Shown here in pieces: positions 1 to 9,009 of a stretch of DNA of 24,841 nucleotides. Origin of the DNA: an uncultured Porphyromonas sp. (GTDB lineage: Bacteria > Bacteroidota > Bacteroidia > Bacteroidales > Porphyromonadaceae); NCBI GenBank assembly GCA_900539765.1, contig UQDF01000033.1:1-24841 (forward strand), written 5' to 3'. The notes beneath the pieces are model-generated. The model worked only from the letters and a program-made list of their open reading frames with translations. It made no database searches and had not been told where the DNA came from. Each line of letters begins with the position of its first letter. The first letter of the stretch is position 1. The translations under genes and the position numbers were made by a program.

Positions 1-2
1 AA

Positions 3-52
3 GTTTTTTTCCTACATTTGTAAGTGTGTTGCACTTGACACTGGAATGTGCG
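3..52 (+). repeat. Left copy of 50-bp terminal inverted repeat
   Basis: This 50-base stretch is the exact reverse complement of 24792-24841 at the other end of the window. Identity stops sharply after base 52: the next bases (gagtgatc here, cagcaata on the other side) differ. Read inward, the first codons give V-F-F-L-H-L then a TAA stop at 21-23, which could be the tail of a transposase followed by the terminal part of an insertion sequence. That reading is inference; I cannot name the element. Two flanking copies of one repeated element in inverted orientation, with the contig ending inside each, would explain the pattern. Confidence 0.9.
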
Positions 53-76
53 GAGTGATCTCTGAGACTTTGGCTC

Positions 77-107
77 TTTCGTGCATCTCAATAAATCCGT
101 ACCTTTG
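77..107 (+). promoter_or_regulatory. Candidate Bacteroidetes-type promoter for the DUF4494 gene
   Basis: TACCTTTG at 100-107 fits the Bacteroidetes -7 consensus TAnnTTTG. TTTC at 77-80 lies 19 bases upstream as a weak -33 box (consensus TTTG). Transcription would start near 114, leaving a leader of about 30 bases before the ATG at 145. Confidence 0.5.
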
Positions 108-144
108 CCCACATCAATTCACTTTTTAGACGAATAGCAACTAT

Positions 145-597
145 ATGGCCAATTGGTTTGAATGCAAAGTGACCTACGAGAAGATGGTCGACAACGGAAC
201 GCCCAAGCGGACCTCCGAGGGGTACCTCGTACAGGGCGACACCTATACGGAGATAGAAGAGAGACTCACCAAGGAGCTCACCCCCTTTACCTCTCTAGGC
301 GAACTCATTATCAATACGATCAAGCGGATCAAGCTCGCTGAGCTCTTCCTCTCTGATCACCCCGAGGACGATCGATTCTATCGTTGCAAGGTCAATTTCA
401 TCTCTCTAGACGAAGCCAAAGGCATCGAGAAGCGCACCGCTGCAGCTATGATCGTGCAGAGCGACAGCCTGCCCAACGCCCTCAACCGCCTAGAGAAGGA
501 GATGTCTACGACCCTCTCACCCTACGAGATAGCCTCCATCACCGAGACTATCATTATGGATGCTTGGCCGATAGACTTCTCTAAGCCCAACGAGTAG
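145..597 (+). CDS. DUF4494 domain protein
   Basis: A 150-residue soluble protein without signal peptide or membrane segment, recognised as the Bacteroidetes-restricted DUF4494 family, whose function is unknown. The length is normal for the family. Its two halves look alike: residues 4-48 and about 78-122 share the order aromatic-x-C-K-V, K-R-T, a Q-[GS]-D pair, then R-L-x-K-E. This suggests an internal duplication of an alpha/beta unit. It starts with ATG after a plausible promoter at 77-107 and is closed by a strong terminator at 612-648, so it seems to be a single-gene transcript. The neighbour yggS lies behind the terminator and need not be functionally related. Confidence 0.85.
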   Translation: MANWFECKVTYEKMVDNGTPKRTSEGYLVQGDTYTEIEERLTKELTPFTSLGELIINTIKRIKLAELFLSDHPEDDRFYRCKVNFISLDEAKGIEKRTAAAMIVQSDSLPNALNRLEKEMSTTLSPYEIASITETIIMDAWPIDFSKPNE

Positions 598-611
598 CCT
601 ATTCCTATTCC

Positions 612-648
612 GAGACTGTTACCTAGAGACAGGTAGCAGTCTCTTTTT
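612..648 (+). terminator. Rho-independent terminator after the DUF4494 gene
   Basis: A 13-bp stem (612-624 with 631-643, one G-T pair) with a 6-base loop is followed by five T (644-648). It starts 14 bases after the stop codon. Confidence 0.85.
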
Positions 649-684
649 GTATTGTACCAATCCTCAAAACTTTTCCCACACATC

Positions 685-1350
685 ATGATCGCAGAGCGTC
701 TAGCAGAGATACGGAGTCAGATACCAGAGCAGGTGCAGCTGGTGGCCGTCTCCAAGTTTCACCCCGTCGAGTCCGTCCGTGAGGCTTACGAAGCTGGTCA
801 GCGACTCTTTGGCGAAAATCGTGCTCAGGAACTTGCCGAAAAAGCCCCCCAGCTCCCCGAAGACATTCAGTGGCACTTCATCGGCACCCTCCAGCGCAAC
901 AAGGTCAAGTATATCGTCCCCTACGTATCCCTCATCGAGAGCGTCGACTCCGAGTCGCTCCTCCAGGAGATCGTCAAGCAGGCTAACCGCTTCGACCGCC
1001 AGCTACGCATCCTCCTGCAGTACAAGATAGCACAGGAGGATAGCAAGAGCGGACTAGACCACGCTGAGCTCCTAGCACTCGTAGAGCACTACCTCGCTAC
1101 TCCCGAGTGGCGAGAGCGCATCACCATCTGTGGCTTGATGGGTATGGCGACGCTGACGGCAGACAAAGAGCAGATACGTCACGAGTTTGACACGCTCCGT
1201 GCCCTACAGACAGAGCTACGAGAGCGTTACCCAGACATCGCCTGGGACGAGCTCTCCATGGGCATGAGCAGTGACTGGCCCCTAGCCGTAGAGGCCGGCT
1301 CCACGATCGTACGCATCGGTACCGCCATCTTTGGCGAGCGACAATACTAA
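685..1350 (+). CDS. yggS: YggS/PLPBP family pyridoxal phosphate homeostasis protein
   Basis: A 221-residue single-domain PLP-binding protein of the alanine-racemase-like TIM-barrel fold. The family has no known enzymatic activity and buffers cytosolic PLP and amino/keto acid pools. Diagnostic motifs are VAVSK with the PLP Schiff-base lysine at about K24, FGENRAQE, WHFIGTLQRNK, and near the end LSMGMSSDW followed by AGSTIVRIGTAIFGER, which forms the phosphate-binding site. The ATG at 685 is chosen because it gives the usual short N-terminus. An in-frame TTG at 652 would add 11 residues unlike the family and lies just after the preceding terminator. I see no clear TAnnTTTG promoter in 649-684, so expression may rely on read-through or a weak promoter. 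Confidence 0.93.
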   Translation: MIAERLAEIRSQIPEQVQLVAVSKFHPVESVREAYEAGQRLFGENRAQELAEKAPQLPEDIQWHFIGTLQRNKVKYIVPYVSLIESVDSESLLQEIVKQANRFDRQLRILLQYKIAQEDSKSGLDHAELLALVEHYLATPEWRERITICGLMGMATLTADKEQIRHEFDTLRALQTELRERYPDIAWDELSMGMSSDWPLAVEAGSTIVRIGTAIFGERQY

Positions 1351-1406
1351 CCCCGCCCCACACTCACTCATCGCCCCCTGACGGAAGTCAGACACAATCC
1401 CCACGC

Positions 1407-1438
1407 AGAGGAGACTTAATGTTAAGTCTCCTCTCTTT
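1407..1438 (+). terminator. Terminator after yggS
   Basis: A near-perfect 13-bp inverted repeat (1407-1419 with 1422-1434; the real loop must be larger than 2 bases) is followed by a short T-rich run. It lies 56 bases after the yggS stop, in the convergent yggS/maeB gap. Confidence 0.75.
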
Positions 1439-1454
1439 GTACCCTCCTCCAATG

Positions 1455-1494
1455 AAACTAAAGAGGGAGACCCACCGACGGTGGATCTCCCTCT
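1455..1494 (-). terminator. Terminator after maeB
   Basis: On the minus strand, AGAGGGAGA (1494-1486) pairs with TCTCCCTCT (1470-1462). An inner CCACCG/CGGTGG stem lies between them and TTTAGTTT follows. It starts 22 bases after the maeB stop. Being nearly symmetrical, it may also stop transcription arriving from yggS. Confidence 0.8.
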
Positions 1495-1516
1495 TATTGT
1501 CGTATGGCGCGACGGA

Positions 1517-3793
<2,277 letters not shown>

Positions 3794-3864
3794 TATGCTA
3801 TCTTATAGTATGATACATAGTTCTTCGTGGCAAGGATCTCTCCTCACTTACTGCAGAACACCTG

Positions 3865-3872
3865 CAAAGCTA
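3865..3872 (-). promoter_or_regulatory. Candidate -7 box for maeB
   Basis: On the minus strand this reads TAGCTTTG, a full match to TAnnTTTG. It is about 70 bases upstream of the maeB start. No convincing -33 TTTG is seen at the expected spacing, so this is tentative. The surrounding 3794-3974 holds no other recognisable feature. Confidence 0.4.
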
Positions 3873-3974
3873 CAACTTTTGCGCCACTCTAGAGATCCTC
3901 AGCTAATTCCTACTCTGAGGTGCAGGGAGAAATCAAGGCTGGCGCATTCTAATCAACTGAGACCATAAAATAGC

Positions 3975-4142
3975 ATAGCCACGTGGAGATTTGACGTTTC
4001 CCACGTGGCTGTTTTTTATTCTCCACGTAGGCGCATATCATTTCCTCCGAAGTTTCGTCTGACTCCTCCGAAGTTTCATTTCGTCTCTACGTGGAGAATA
4101 AAAAATCCCCACGTGGAGATTGGGAAATATCCACGTGGAGAC
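3975..4142. repeat. Array of six 22-bp-phased CACGTG-type palindromes forming a large inverted repeat
   Basis: Boxes of the type CCACGTGG or a one-base variant begin at 3979, 4001, 4023, 4087, 4109 and 4131, exactly 22 bases apart within each group of three. Within each 16-base window the ends tend towards AT, for example ATCCCCACGTGGAGAT at 4105-4120. The two groups mirror each other around a centre near 4058. The 18 bases at 4012-4029 and 4088-4105 are perfect reverse complements, and the outer boxes also pair in register. The whole could fold into a cruciform or long hairpin. It lies in the maeB/outer-membrane-gene gap and codes for nothing I can recognise. It may also act as a transcription terminator for the mazG operon. 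Confidence 0.9.
4043..4077. repeat. Two 14-bp direct repeats in the loop of the palindrome array
   Basis: TCCTCCGAAGTTTC occurs at 4043-4056 and again at 4064-4077, a 21-base period. Together with the flanking boxes (starts 4023, 4043, 4064, 4087) they continue the roughly 22-base rhythm of the array with a different sequence. Confidence 0.9.
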
Positions 4143-4192
4143 GGCACAAATCAGGTAGCTCGATAAGACGAGTAACCGCTGTAGGGACGTCC
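4140..4192 (-). repeat. Dispersed intergenic repeat, copy A (about 53 bp)
   Basis: Read on the minus strand, this resembles 17226-17173: both contain CCTACAGCGG, then a TTA-x-TCGTCT core and TACC-x-GATTTGTG. By eye about 80% of positions agree with one single-base gap. It directly adjoins the palindrome array at 3975-4142, and copy B adjoins palindromes in the same relative orientation. Confidence 0.75.
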
Positions 4193-4205
4193 TCCGACTT
4201 TATCC

Positions 4206-5396
4206 CTAGAGGATGGTCCAGTTGTTGCGGAAGGTGAGTGTCAGGGAGATCATGTGGCTCAGCTGGCTGCGTGTGGCGGTGCGCTGGCTCCACCAGAGCG
4301 CACCCTCTAGGCGCAACGCTCCGAAGTTGGGAATGGGCACTTCTAGTGCGGGATAAAGGCCTAGTCGCCACTGCTCCTCTGCTGTACGAGCGGACGCTAG
4401 GAGCGGTCCCCCGTAGGGTGCATAGTAGCGGTGCCCGTAAGTGGCATCTGTCGCTAGTCGCAGGATCTTATGTCGCCAAGCTAAGCGACCATAGAGGGCG
4501 TATCCGAGCGGTGGCTCAGGCTTGCCGTCACGGAGCGAGGAGCCTAAGATGTGCAAAGCGCCTTCGACTGCACCCTGTGCTGCATATCTATATTGTGTAG
4601 TCACCCCAATGGCGCCTGCTAAGTAGGTGTGTAGCGTGTCTGGATGGGACATCTGCTGTATCTCTCCTGCCCGATGATGAGCCGTAGCTTGCAACTCTAG
4701 TTGCGTCTTCCAGCTTTCACTGCTGTGGAGCTGATAAGCTGTGGATAGAAGGGCTGAAAAAGCCTCCTGATGAGTCTCTCCAGGGAAGATGAAGCCTTGC
4801 CAATCCACAAGAGCTTCTAGCGCAAAGCGTGGATAGCTCAGCTGAATCATTGCCCCCTGCGCAGGGTCTCGTGTGAAGCTATACTCGGGATCGTAGAGCG
4901 GTGAGACGAGCGAGAGCGACCCGTCTTGACCGATCGTAGAGGAGGCGACACCTCGCAGCGCCACTGTCTGCGCTCCGAGGAGCGTACCCATCGAGATGGT
5001 GATATGGTCGTTTGGCCTATATTGTAAGGAGAGGATAGGACGTAGATGCACACCACTCCCCTGCTCATCAGGATCACCGCTCCAGTGTGGCAAGTGGTCG
5101 TACCACCCACCTCCTGGATAGCGCTGTGCTCCTAGTAAAGTGAGGTTGTAGATGCCCCCCACGAGACGCACCTGACGATGATCGAGCATCACCGTGGGGG
5201 CCAATTGCCACCCAGGGAGCGTATAGCCGAGCTGGTAGTCAGCGTGGTACTCATTATTGCGAAAGAAGGTCGCTGCGTCTACCCCCACACTCAGACGCAG
5301 AGAGTCTGCTCCCCGCTCTGCGGCATTGCTGGCAGAGAGTACGGAGATCGGGACTAGCAGTAGGAGGAGCGTCCCCAGTAGCTGTCTCGCTTTCAT
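4206..5396 (-). CDS. Predicted outer-membrane beta-barrel protein of unknown function
   Basis: A 396-residue exported protein. Residues 1-25 form a signal peptide (positive MKAR, a long Leu stretch, Ala-rich cleavage zone). The rest alternates polar and hydrophobic residues with many aromatic girdle residues, as in beta-barrel strands, and ends in a strand rich in hydrophobic residues (SLTLTFRNNWTIL). I do not recognise a named family. The start is the ATG at 5396, which shares one base with the TGA stop of the upstream methyltransferase gene (TGATG), indicating translational coupling; a GTG at 5399 would add only one residue. It is the last gene of the mazG operon. There is no evidence for a ligand; transport, adhesion or a structural role are all possible. 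Confidence 0.7.
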   Translation of the reverse strand: MKARQLLGTLLLLLVPISVLSASNAAERGADSLRLSVGVDAATFFRNNEYHADYQLGYTLPGWQLAPTVMLDHRQVRLVGGIYNLTLLGAQRYPGGGWYDHLPHWSGDPDEQGSGVHLRPILSLQYRPNDHITISMGTLLGAQTVALRGVASSTIGQDGSLSLVSPLYDPEYSFTRDPAQGAMIQLSYPRFALEALVDWQGFIFPGETHQEAFSALLSTAYQLHSSESWKTQLELQATAHHRAGEIQQMSHPDTLHTYLAGAIGVTTQYRYAAQGAVEGALHILGSSLRDGKPEPPLGYALYGRLAWRHKILRLATDATYGHRYYAPYGGPLLASARTAEEQWRLGLYPALEVPIPNFGALRLEGALWWSQRTATRSQLSHMISLTLTFRNNWTIL

Positions 5397-6328
5397 CACG
5401 CCTGACGAACGAAGTGGTAGAGCAGTGCACTCGCTCTCATCGGGCTAAAGAGAGAGCGTATGTGGTAGGAGAAGCCGACGCCAAAGGCTTTGAGCCAAGT
5501 GATGAAGTTGATACGTCCCCCCTGCTTGTAGCTTTCGCTCAGCAGGGCGATGTAGTAGACGTCTAGTCGCTGCGGGCGAATCTTCTTTAAGGTGAAGTGG
5601 TGCGCCTCCACCGTTTGCCGCATAGAGTGTGGCGTAAAGTGCCACAGATGACGTGGCACATCGTAAGCGGCCCAGAGTGCGCGGTAGTAGCTAGCGTCAA
5701 AGCTCTGCGCATTAGGCACAGCGATGCAGAGCGTCCCCCCAGGCTTGAGTAACTGCTGGTATATCTCCAGTTGATCGGCAAGATCTGGGAGATGCTCCAA
5801 GCTATGCCATAGGCAGATAAGGTCTAGCTGCCCCGATAGTTCGGAGTGGTCCGCCACAAATTCTTGGGCCGTGGCAAAGAGTTGCTCACTGGGGATCTGC
5901 TGAGCGCACAGCTCTCGTGCCACCTTACTCTGCTCGACGACATAAGCTTTGCACCCACGCTCCTGCATAGCATTGGCAAAAGCACCGACGCCCGCCCCGA
6001 CCTCCAGCATCATCTGCGGAGCTGTCGTACAGAGCTTGCGAGCTGTCCGAACGCGCCGTCCCATGCGGTAGCGCTTTACCGAGCGGTAGATGCGAGCCAT
6101 TGCCCCCTGCCCCTCTGTCTGATGACTCAGATAGTCGGAGCTGTCGTAGTAGCGTCCTAGCTCCTCTGCAGGAGGAGGTGTCAAGGTCTGTAGCAGTCCA
6201 CACTCGTTGCAGCGTCCTATGGCATATCGCTCGTGCGATACGAGGTGGTCCTCACACTCCCACAGCTCGGTATAGCTGCTATTATGGCAGTGTGGGCAGG
6301 TTTGATCGGAGAGACTACATGCTATCAT
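5396..6328 (-). CDS. Class I SAM-dependent methyltransferase with N-terminal zinc-binding motif
   Basis: A 310-residue protein. Near the N-terminus, CPHC (C11, C14) and CNEC (C40, C43) form a likely zinc ribbon. A Rossmann methyltransferase domain follows, with SAM-binding motif I LEVGAGVGAFA (108-118), an acidic end of strand 2 (VVEQ), the post-II segment WHSLEHLPD, and the LLKPGGTL motif before a late strand. This layout matches Methyltransf_23-like proteins often annotated as biotin/ubiquinone-type or sugar methyltransferases. The substrate cannot be read from the sequence. It starts 12 bases after the mazG stop and overlaps the outer-membrane gene by one base, so it belongs to that operon; a role on a surface glycan or lipid is conceivable but not shown. 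Confidence 0.85.
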   Translation of the reverse strand: MIACSLSDQTCPHCHNSSYTELWECEDHLVSHERYAIGRCNECGLLQTLTPPPAEELGRYYDSSDYLSHQTEGQGAMARIYRSVKRYRMGRRVRTARKLCTTAPQMMLEVGAGVGAFANAMQERGCKAYVVEQSKVARELCAQQIPSEQLFATAQEFVADHSELSGQLDLICLWHSLEHLPDLADQLEIYQQLLKPGGTLCIAVPNAQSFDASYYRALWAAYDVPRHLWHFTPHSMRQTVEAHHFTLKKIRPQRLDVYYIALLSESYKQGGRINFITWLKAFGVGFSYHIRSLFSPMRASALLYHFVRQA

Positions 6329-6340
6329 AGCTAGACGAGA

Positions 6341-7132
6341 CTATTTGCGGGCACCCTTTTTTGCCTCCTGCCATAGCGTCTCCATCTCCTCTAGCGAGAG
6401 GTCGGTGATACTGTGACCACGAGTCTTAGCGGTCCGCTCGATATACTCAAAGCGGTCGATAAACTTACGATTCGTCCGTTCTAGGGCATTGTCGGGATTC
6501 ACCCCATAGAGACGAGCCGCATTGACAATGCTAAAGAGCAAGTCCCCTATCTCGGCCTCTAGGTCGTCAGCACTACCCGAAGTCATCTCCTGCTCGACCT
6601 CCTGTAGCTCTTCGCGCACCTTCGCCCAAACCTCCTCACGCTCCTGCCAGTCGAAGCCGACAGCACGCGCCTTGTCCTGTATGCGATACGCCTTGATCAG
6701 TGCAGGCAGAGCCGACGGCACGCCCGAGAGGACAGACTTATTGCCGTCCTTCTCCTTTTGCTTCACCTGCTCCCAGAGCTGCACCACCTGTCCGGCATCC
6801 TCTACCTGCTCGGTAGCATAGATGTGCGGATGGCGAAAGATGAGCTTGTTGCACAGCTTGTTGCACACATCCACAATGTCAAAGTCGCCCTGCTCGTCCC
6901 CTATGCGTGCATAGAAAAGGACATGCAGTAGCACGTCGCCTAGCTCCTTAGAGATAGCGTTCGTATCCCCTTGCTCTAGCGCCTCGCTCAGTTCGTAGAC
7001 CTCCTCGATGGTGTTAGCCCGTAGCGATTCATTCGTCTGCTTACGATCCCACGGGCAGTGCGTGCGCAGATTGTCTAGGACATCCAGTAGGCGGGAGAAG
7101 GCCTCCAGCCGTTCATCTTTGCTGTGTATCAT
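6341..7132 (-). CDS. mazG: Nucleoside triphosphate pyrophosphohydrolase MazG
   Basis: A 263-residue all-alpha enzyme that hydrolyses NTPs/dNTPs to monophosphates and pyrophosphate, a house-cleaning role. It has the two tandem MazG repeats: the first with CPWDRKQT and EEVYELSEA then ELGDVLLH (metal ligands about E43, E44, E47, E63, D66), the second with EELQEVEQEM and EAEIGDLLF. The conserved linker around ALIKAYRIQDKARAVGFDW is present. The length equals that of E. coli MazG. An upstream in-frame extension to 7318 exists but has no homologous character and runs through promoter and hairpin sequence, so the ATG at 7132 is chosen. It is the first gene of the mazG-methyltransferase-barrel operon. 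Confidence 0.95.
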   Translation of the reverse strand: MIHSKDERLEAFSRLLDVLDNLRTHCPWDRKQTNESLRANTIEEVYELSEALEQGDTNAISKELGDVLLHVLFYARIGDEQGDFDIVDVCNKLCNKLIFRHPHIYATEQVEDAGQVVQLWEQVKQKEKDGNKSVLSGVPSALPALIKAYRIQDKARAVGFDWQEREEVWAKVREELQEVEQEMTSGSADDLEAEIGDLLFSIVNAARLYGVNPDNALERTNRKFIDRFEYIERTAKTRGHSITDLSLEEMETLWQEAKKGARK

Positions 7133-7153
7133 AGCTTGTCTATTATTATAGTG

Positions 7154-7161
7154 CAAAGGTA
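7154..7161 (-). promoter_or_regulatory. Candidate -7 box for the mazG operon
   Basis: TACCTTTG on the minus strand matches TAnnTTTG. Transcription would begin about 15 bases upstream of the mazG ATG. A perfect 16-bp palindrome (7176-7191) occupies the region where a -33 box should lie, and no clear TTTG is present there. Confidence 0.5.
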
Positions 7162-7175
7162 CCACTTTGAGGACA

Positions 7176-7259
7176 ATCCCTACGTAGGGATCAACGAATT
7201 CCCCCGTAGGAATCGCAGAGTTCTCCCCCCTTGGAACTAAAAGGCTCCAAGAGGGGAAC
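7176..7259. repeat. Second 22-bp-phased palindrome array
   Basis: A perfect 16-bp palindrome ATCCCTACGTAGGGAT (7176-7191) is followed 22 bases later by the near-palindrome ATTCCCCCGTAGGAAT (7198-7213). Another 22 bases on, degenerate boxes begin at 7220 and 7244. The last two pair with each other as a strong stem (GTTC.CCCC..TTGGA with TCCAA..GGGG.AAC) followed on the + strand by six T. The first boxes fit the same consensus as the array at 3975-4142 (AT-Y-CC-Y-ACGT-R-GG-R-AT with 6-base spacers). The array lies in the mazG/gmk gap (7133-7400). Confidence 0.85.
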
Positions 7260-7309
7260 AGTTTTTTGGAACTCGTATATACTACTAAACCAGTACGATA
7301 AGAATGAAG

Positions 7310-7343
7310 AAAGCTCAATCATCTCTGTAGACGATTGAGCTTT
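7310..7343 (-). terminator. Terminator after gmk
   Basis: On the minus strand AAAGCTCAATC pairs with GATTGAGCTTT (11 bp, 12-base loop), followed by CTTCATTCTT. It starts about 57 bases after the gmk stop. Its + strand reading also ends in TTTT. Confidence 0.75.
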
Positions 7344-7400
7344 TCTATTTGAGATTCGTGCAGACTTACGCTGCGCGCTTTTGCAGAGTGTGGTGAGAGT

Positions 7401-7967
7401 TTACTCTCTAATGGTATCGCGGATGATCTGTGCGACCTGCGAGACGCAGAGCTTGAGGTCGTCATTGACCACGGTGTGATCAAACTGCTCGGCAAAGTTG
7501 ATCTCATACGAAGCACGACGCATACGCTCCTCGACTAGCTCGGGACTCTCAGTGCCTCGAGACTCAAGCCGGCGACGTAGCTCCGCAAAGGTGGGTGGCA
7601 TGAGGAAGATGCTGACGACCTTGTCTCTATAAGCCTCTTGGATGCGCATCGCACCGACGGCATCGACGTCAAAGAGGATGTTGCGCCCCATGGCGGCTAG
7701 CCGATCGACTTCGCTGCGGAGCGTGCCGTAGTACTTGCCAGGGTAGACCTCTACATACTCGACGAGGCGATCCTCAGCGATCAATTGCTTGAACTGCTCG
7801 GGTGTGTAGAAGTAGTACTCCACACCATGCTGCTCATTGCCTCGTGGCGGACGGCTCGTGGCGGATATGCTGAAGGAGAGTCGCAGGCTCTCGTCTTGCA
7901 TGAGCTGCTGGATGACGGTACTCTTGCCAGAGCCTGAGGGGGCGGAGATAAGGATGAGATGTGACAT
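7401..7967 (-). CDS. gmk: Guanylate kinase
   Basis: A 188-residue cytosolic enzyme phosphorylating GMP to GDP with ATP. The P-loop APSGSGKS (residues 9-16) opens the protein. The GMP-binding region follows with SATSRPPRGNEQHGVEYYF, then VEVYPGKYYGT, the ILFDVDAVGA strand (normally D-V-D-x-Q-G), and the lid with RRRLESRGTES and RMRRASYEI. Length and order are normal. It starts 17 bases after the yicC stop, the widespread yicC-gmk pairing, and is followed by a terminator, so the two form an operon. Confidence 0.97.
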   Translation of the reverse strand: MSHLILISAPSGSGKSTVIQQLMQDESLRLSFSISATSRPPRGNEQHGVEYYFYTPEQFKQLIAEDRLVEYVEVYPGKYYGTLRSEVDRLAAMGRNILFDVDAVGAMRIQEAYRDKVVSIFLMPPTFAELRRRLESRGTESPELVEERMRRASYEINFAEQFDHTVVNDDLKLCVSQVAQIIRDTIRE

Positions 7968-7984
7968 AGCTTTTGTCTCTTAGG

Positions 7985-8878
7985 TTATAGTACGTTGAGG
8001 ACTTGCTCCTTGATCTGCTCTAGCTCGTCTTTCATCTGGACGACGAGCTGCTGCATAGCGGCGTTGTTGCTCTTAGAGCCTAGGGTGTTGATCTCACGCC
8101 CCATCTCCTGAGCTATGAAGCCGAGCTTCTTGCCTCTAGAGGGATCAGGATCGCCTGTCTGGGCTAGCACCTCACGGAAGTAGCGGATATGATTGGCGAG
8201 TCGGTTCTTCTCCTCGCTGATGTCTAGCTTCTCGATGTAGTAAATGAGCTCCTGCTCTAGCCTTGCCTCATCGTACTGTATGGAGGTGAGCTGGGCTAGT
8301 CGCTCCTCGAGCTTGCTCCGAAGGTCTGTGATGCGACTCTGCTCGTAGGGATCGACCTCTGCGAGTAGGGCCTCGATGCGATCTAGCTTCTCCACAAAGA
8401 TGCGCTCGAGCGATGCGCCCTCTTGCTCTCTAAAAGCGTTGAACTGGTCAACCGCCTCTCCGATAGCTTGGCTCAGTAGCTGCATATCTTCGTCGGTGAG
8501 GGGCGTCTCGCCTTGCTCTACGATGACGCCTGGGTAGCTGAGCAAGAGACGTGTCAGATCTTCGGGCTGAGGAATCCCTTCTGCCTCTATGGCGCTATGG
8601 ATCTGATCGTAATAAGCACGTAGGAGGGGTGCATTGATCTGCACTTGAGGGGAGGTGCCTAGCGAATTATCGGCTGTGCGAATGGTCACGTCGACCTTGC
8701 CTCTAAAGAGTGCGGGGATCAAGATGCCACGAAGCTCTATCTCTCGGTCTCGTAGGATGGAAGGGAGTCGGAGCGAGAGGTCGAGCTGCTTGCTATTGAC
8801 AGAGCGGATCGAGACCTCGTAGGTGACACCCTCTAGGAGTAGCTGACTGCTACCATATCCTGTCATGGAGTAAATCAT
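7985..8878 (-). CDS. yicC: YicC/YloC family endoribonuclease
   Basis: A 297-residue protein. It has the family signature MTGYG at the extreme N-terminus, VSIRSVNSKQLDL soon after, a long central helical region, and the conserved C-terminal block GKKLGFIAQEMGREINTLGSK followed by a helical tail. E. coli YicC has been shown to act as an endoribonuclease that promotes small-RNA decay; activity of this protein is inferred from family membership. It starts at ATG 8878 and lies 17 bases upstream of gmk. A candidate TACCTTTG -7 box is 28 bases upstream. Confidence 0.93.
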   Translation of the reverse strand: MIYSMTGYGSSQLLLEGVTYEVSIRSVNSKQLDLSLRLPSILRDREIELRGILIPALFRGKVDVTIRTADNSLGTSPQVQINAPLLRAYYDQIHSAIEAEGIPQPEDLTRLLLSYPGVIVEQGETPLTDEDMQLLSQAIGEAVDQFNAFREQEGASLERIFVEKLDRIEALLAEVDPYEQSRITDLRSKLEERLAQLTSIQYDEARLEQELIYYIEKLDISEEKNRLANHIRYFREVLAQTGDPDPSRGKKLGFIAQEMGREINTLGSKSNNAAMQQLVVQMKDELEQIKEQVLNVL

Positions 8879-8905
8879 AGTCTTACGCTGTATGGGGGAT
8901 CAAAG

Positions 8906-8913
8906 CAAAGGTA
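8906..8913 (-). promoter_or_regulatory. Candidate -7 box for yicC-gmk
   Basis: TACCTTTG on the minus strand fits TAnnTTTG and lies just upstream of yicC and downstream of the secA terminator. No obvious -33 box is seen. Confidence 0.45.
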
Positions 8914-8961
8914 GCGTCGTACACTACCCTACTGCGTCCCAGTTGACTTTTGGGAAATAGC

Positions 8962-8997
8962 AAAAAGGGGCAAAGCTTTTTGCCAAAGCCTGCCCCT
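8962..8997 (-). terminator. Terminator after secA
   Basis: On the minus strand GGGGCA (8996-8991 region) pairs with TGCCCC (8972-8967), with an inner GCTTT/AAAGC stem, followed by five T (8966-8962). It begins about 13 bases after the secA stop and separates secA from yicC. Confidence 0.8.
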
Positions 8998-9009
8998 ATA
9001 TGATGATGC

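Noticed and set aside
652..684. TTG start for yggS
   Set aside because: It would begin just behind the terminator T-run and add 11 residues not seen in the family.
3975..4142. CRISPR array
   Set aside because: Units are 22 bases in total with 8-16-base palindromes and short, related spacers; no cas genes nearby.
4087..4371. Possible small gene (94 residues, minus strand) across the palindrome region
   Set aside because: It overlaps the end of the outer-membrane gene in another frame and is made of repeat sequence; no protein character.
7133..7318. N-terminal extension of MazG by 62 residues
   Set aside because: The extension is not MazG-like and covers a promoter box and palindromes; the ATG at 7132 gives the exact family length.
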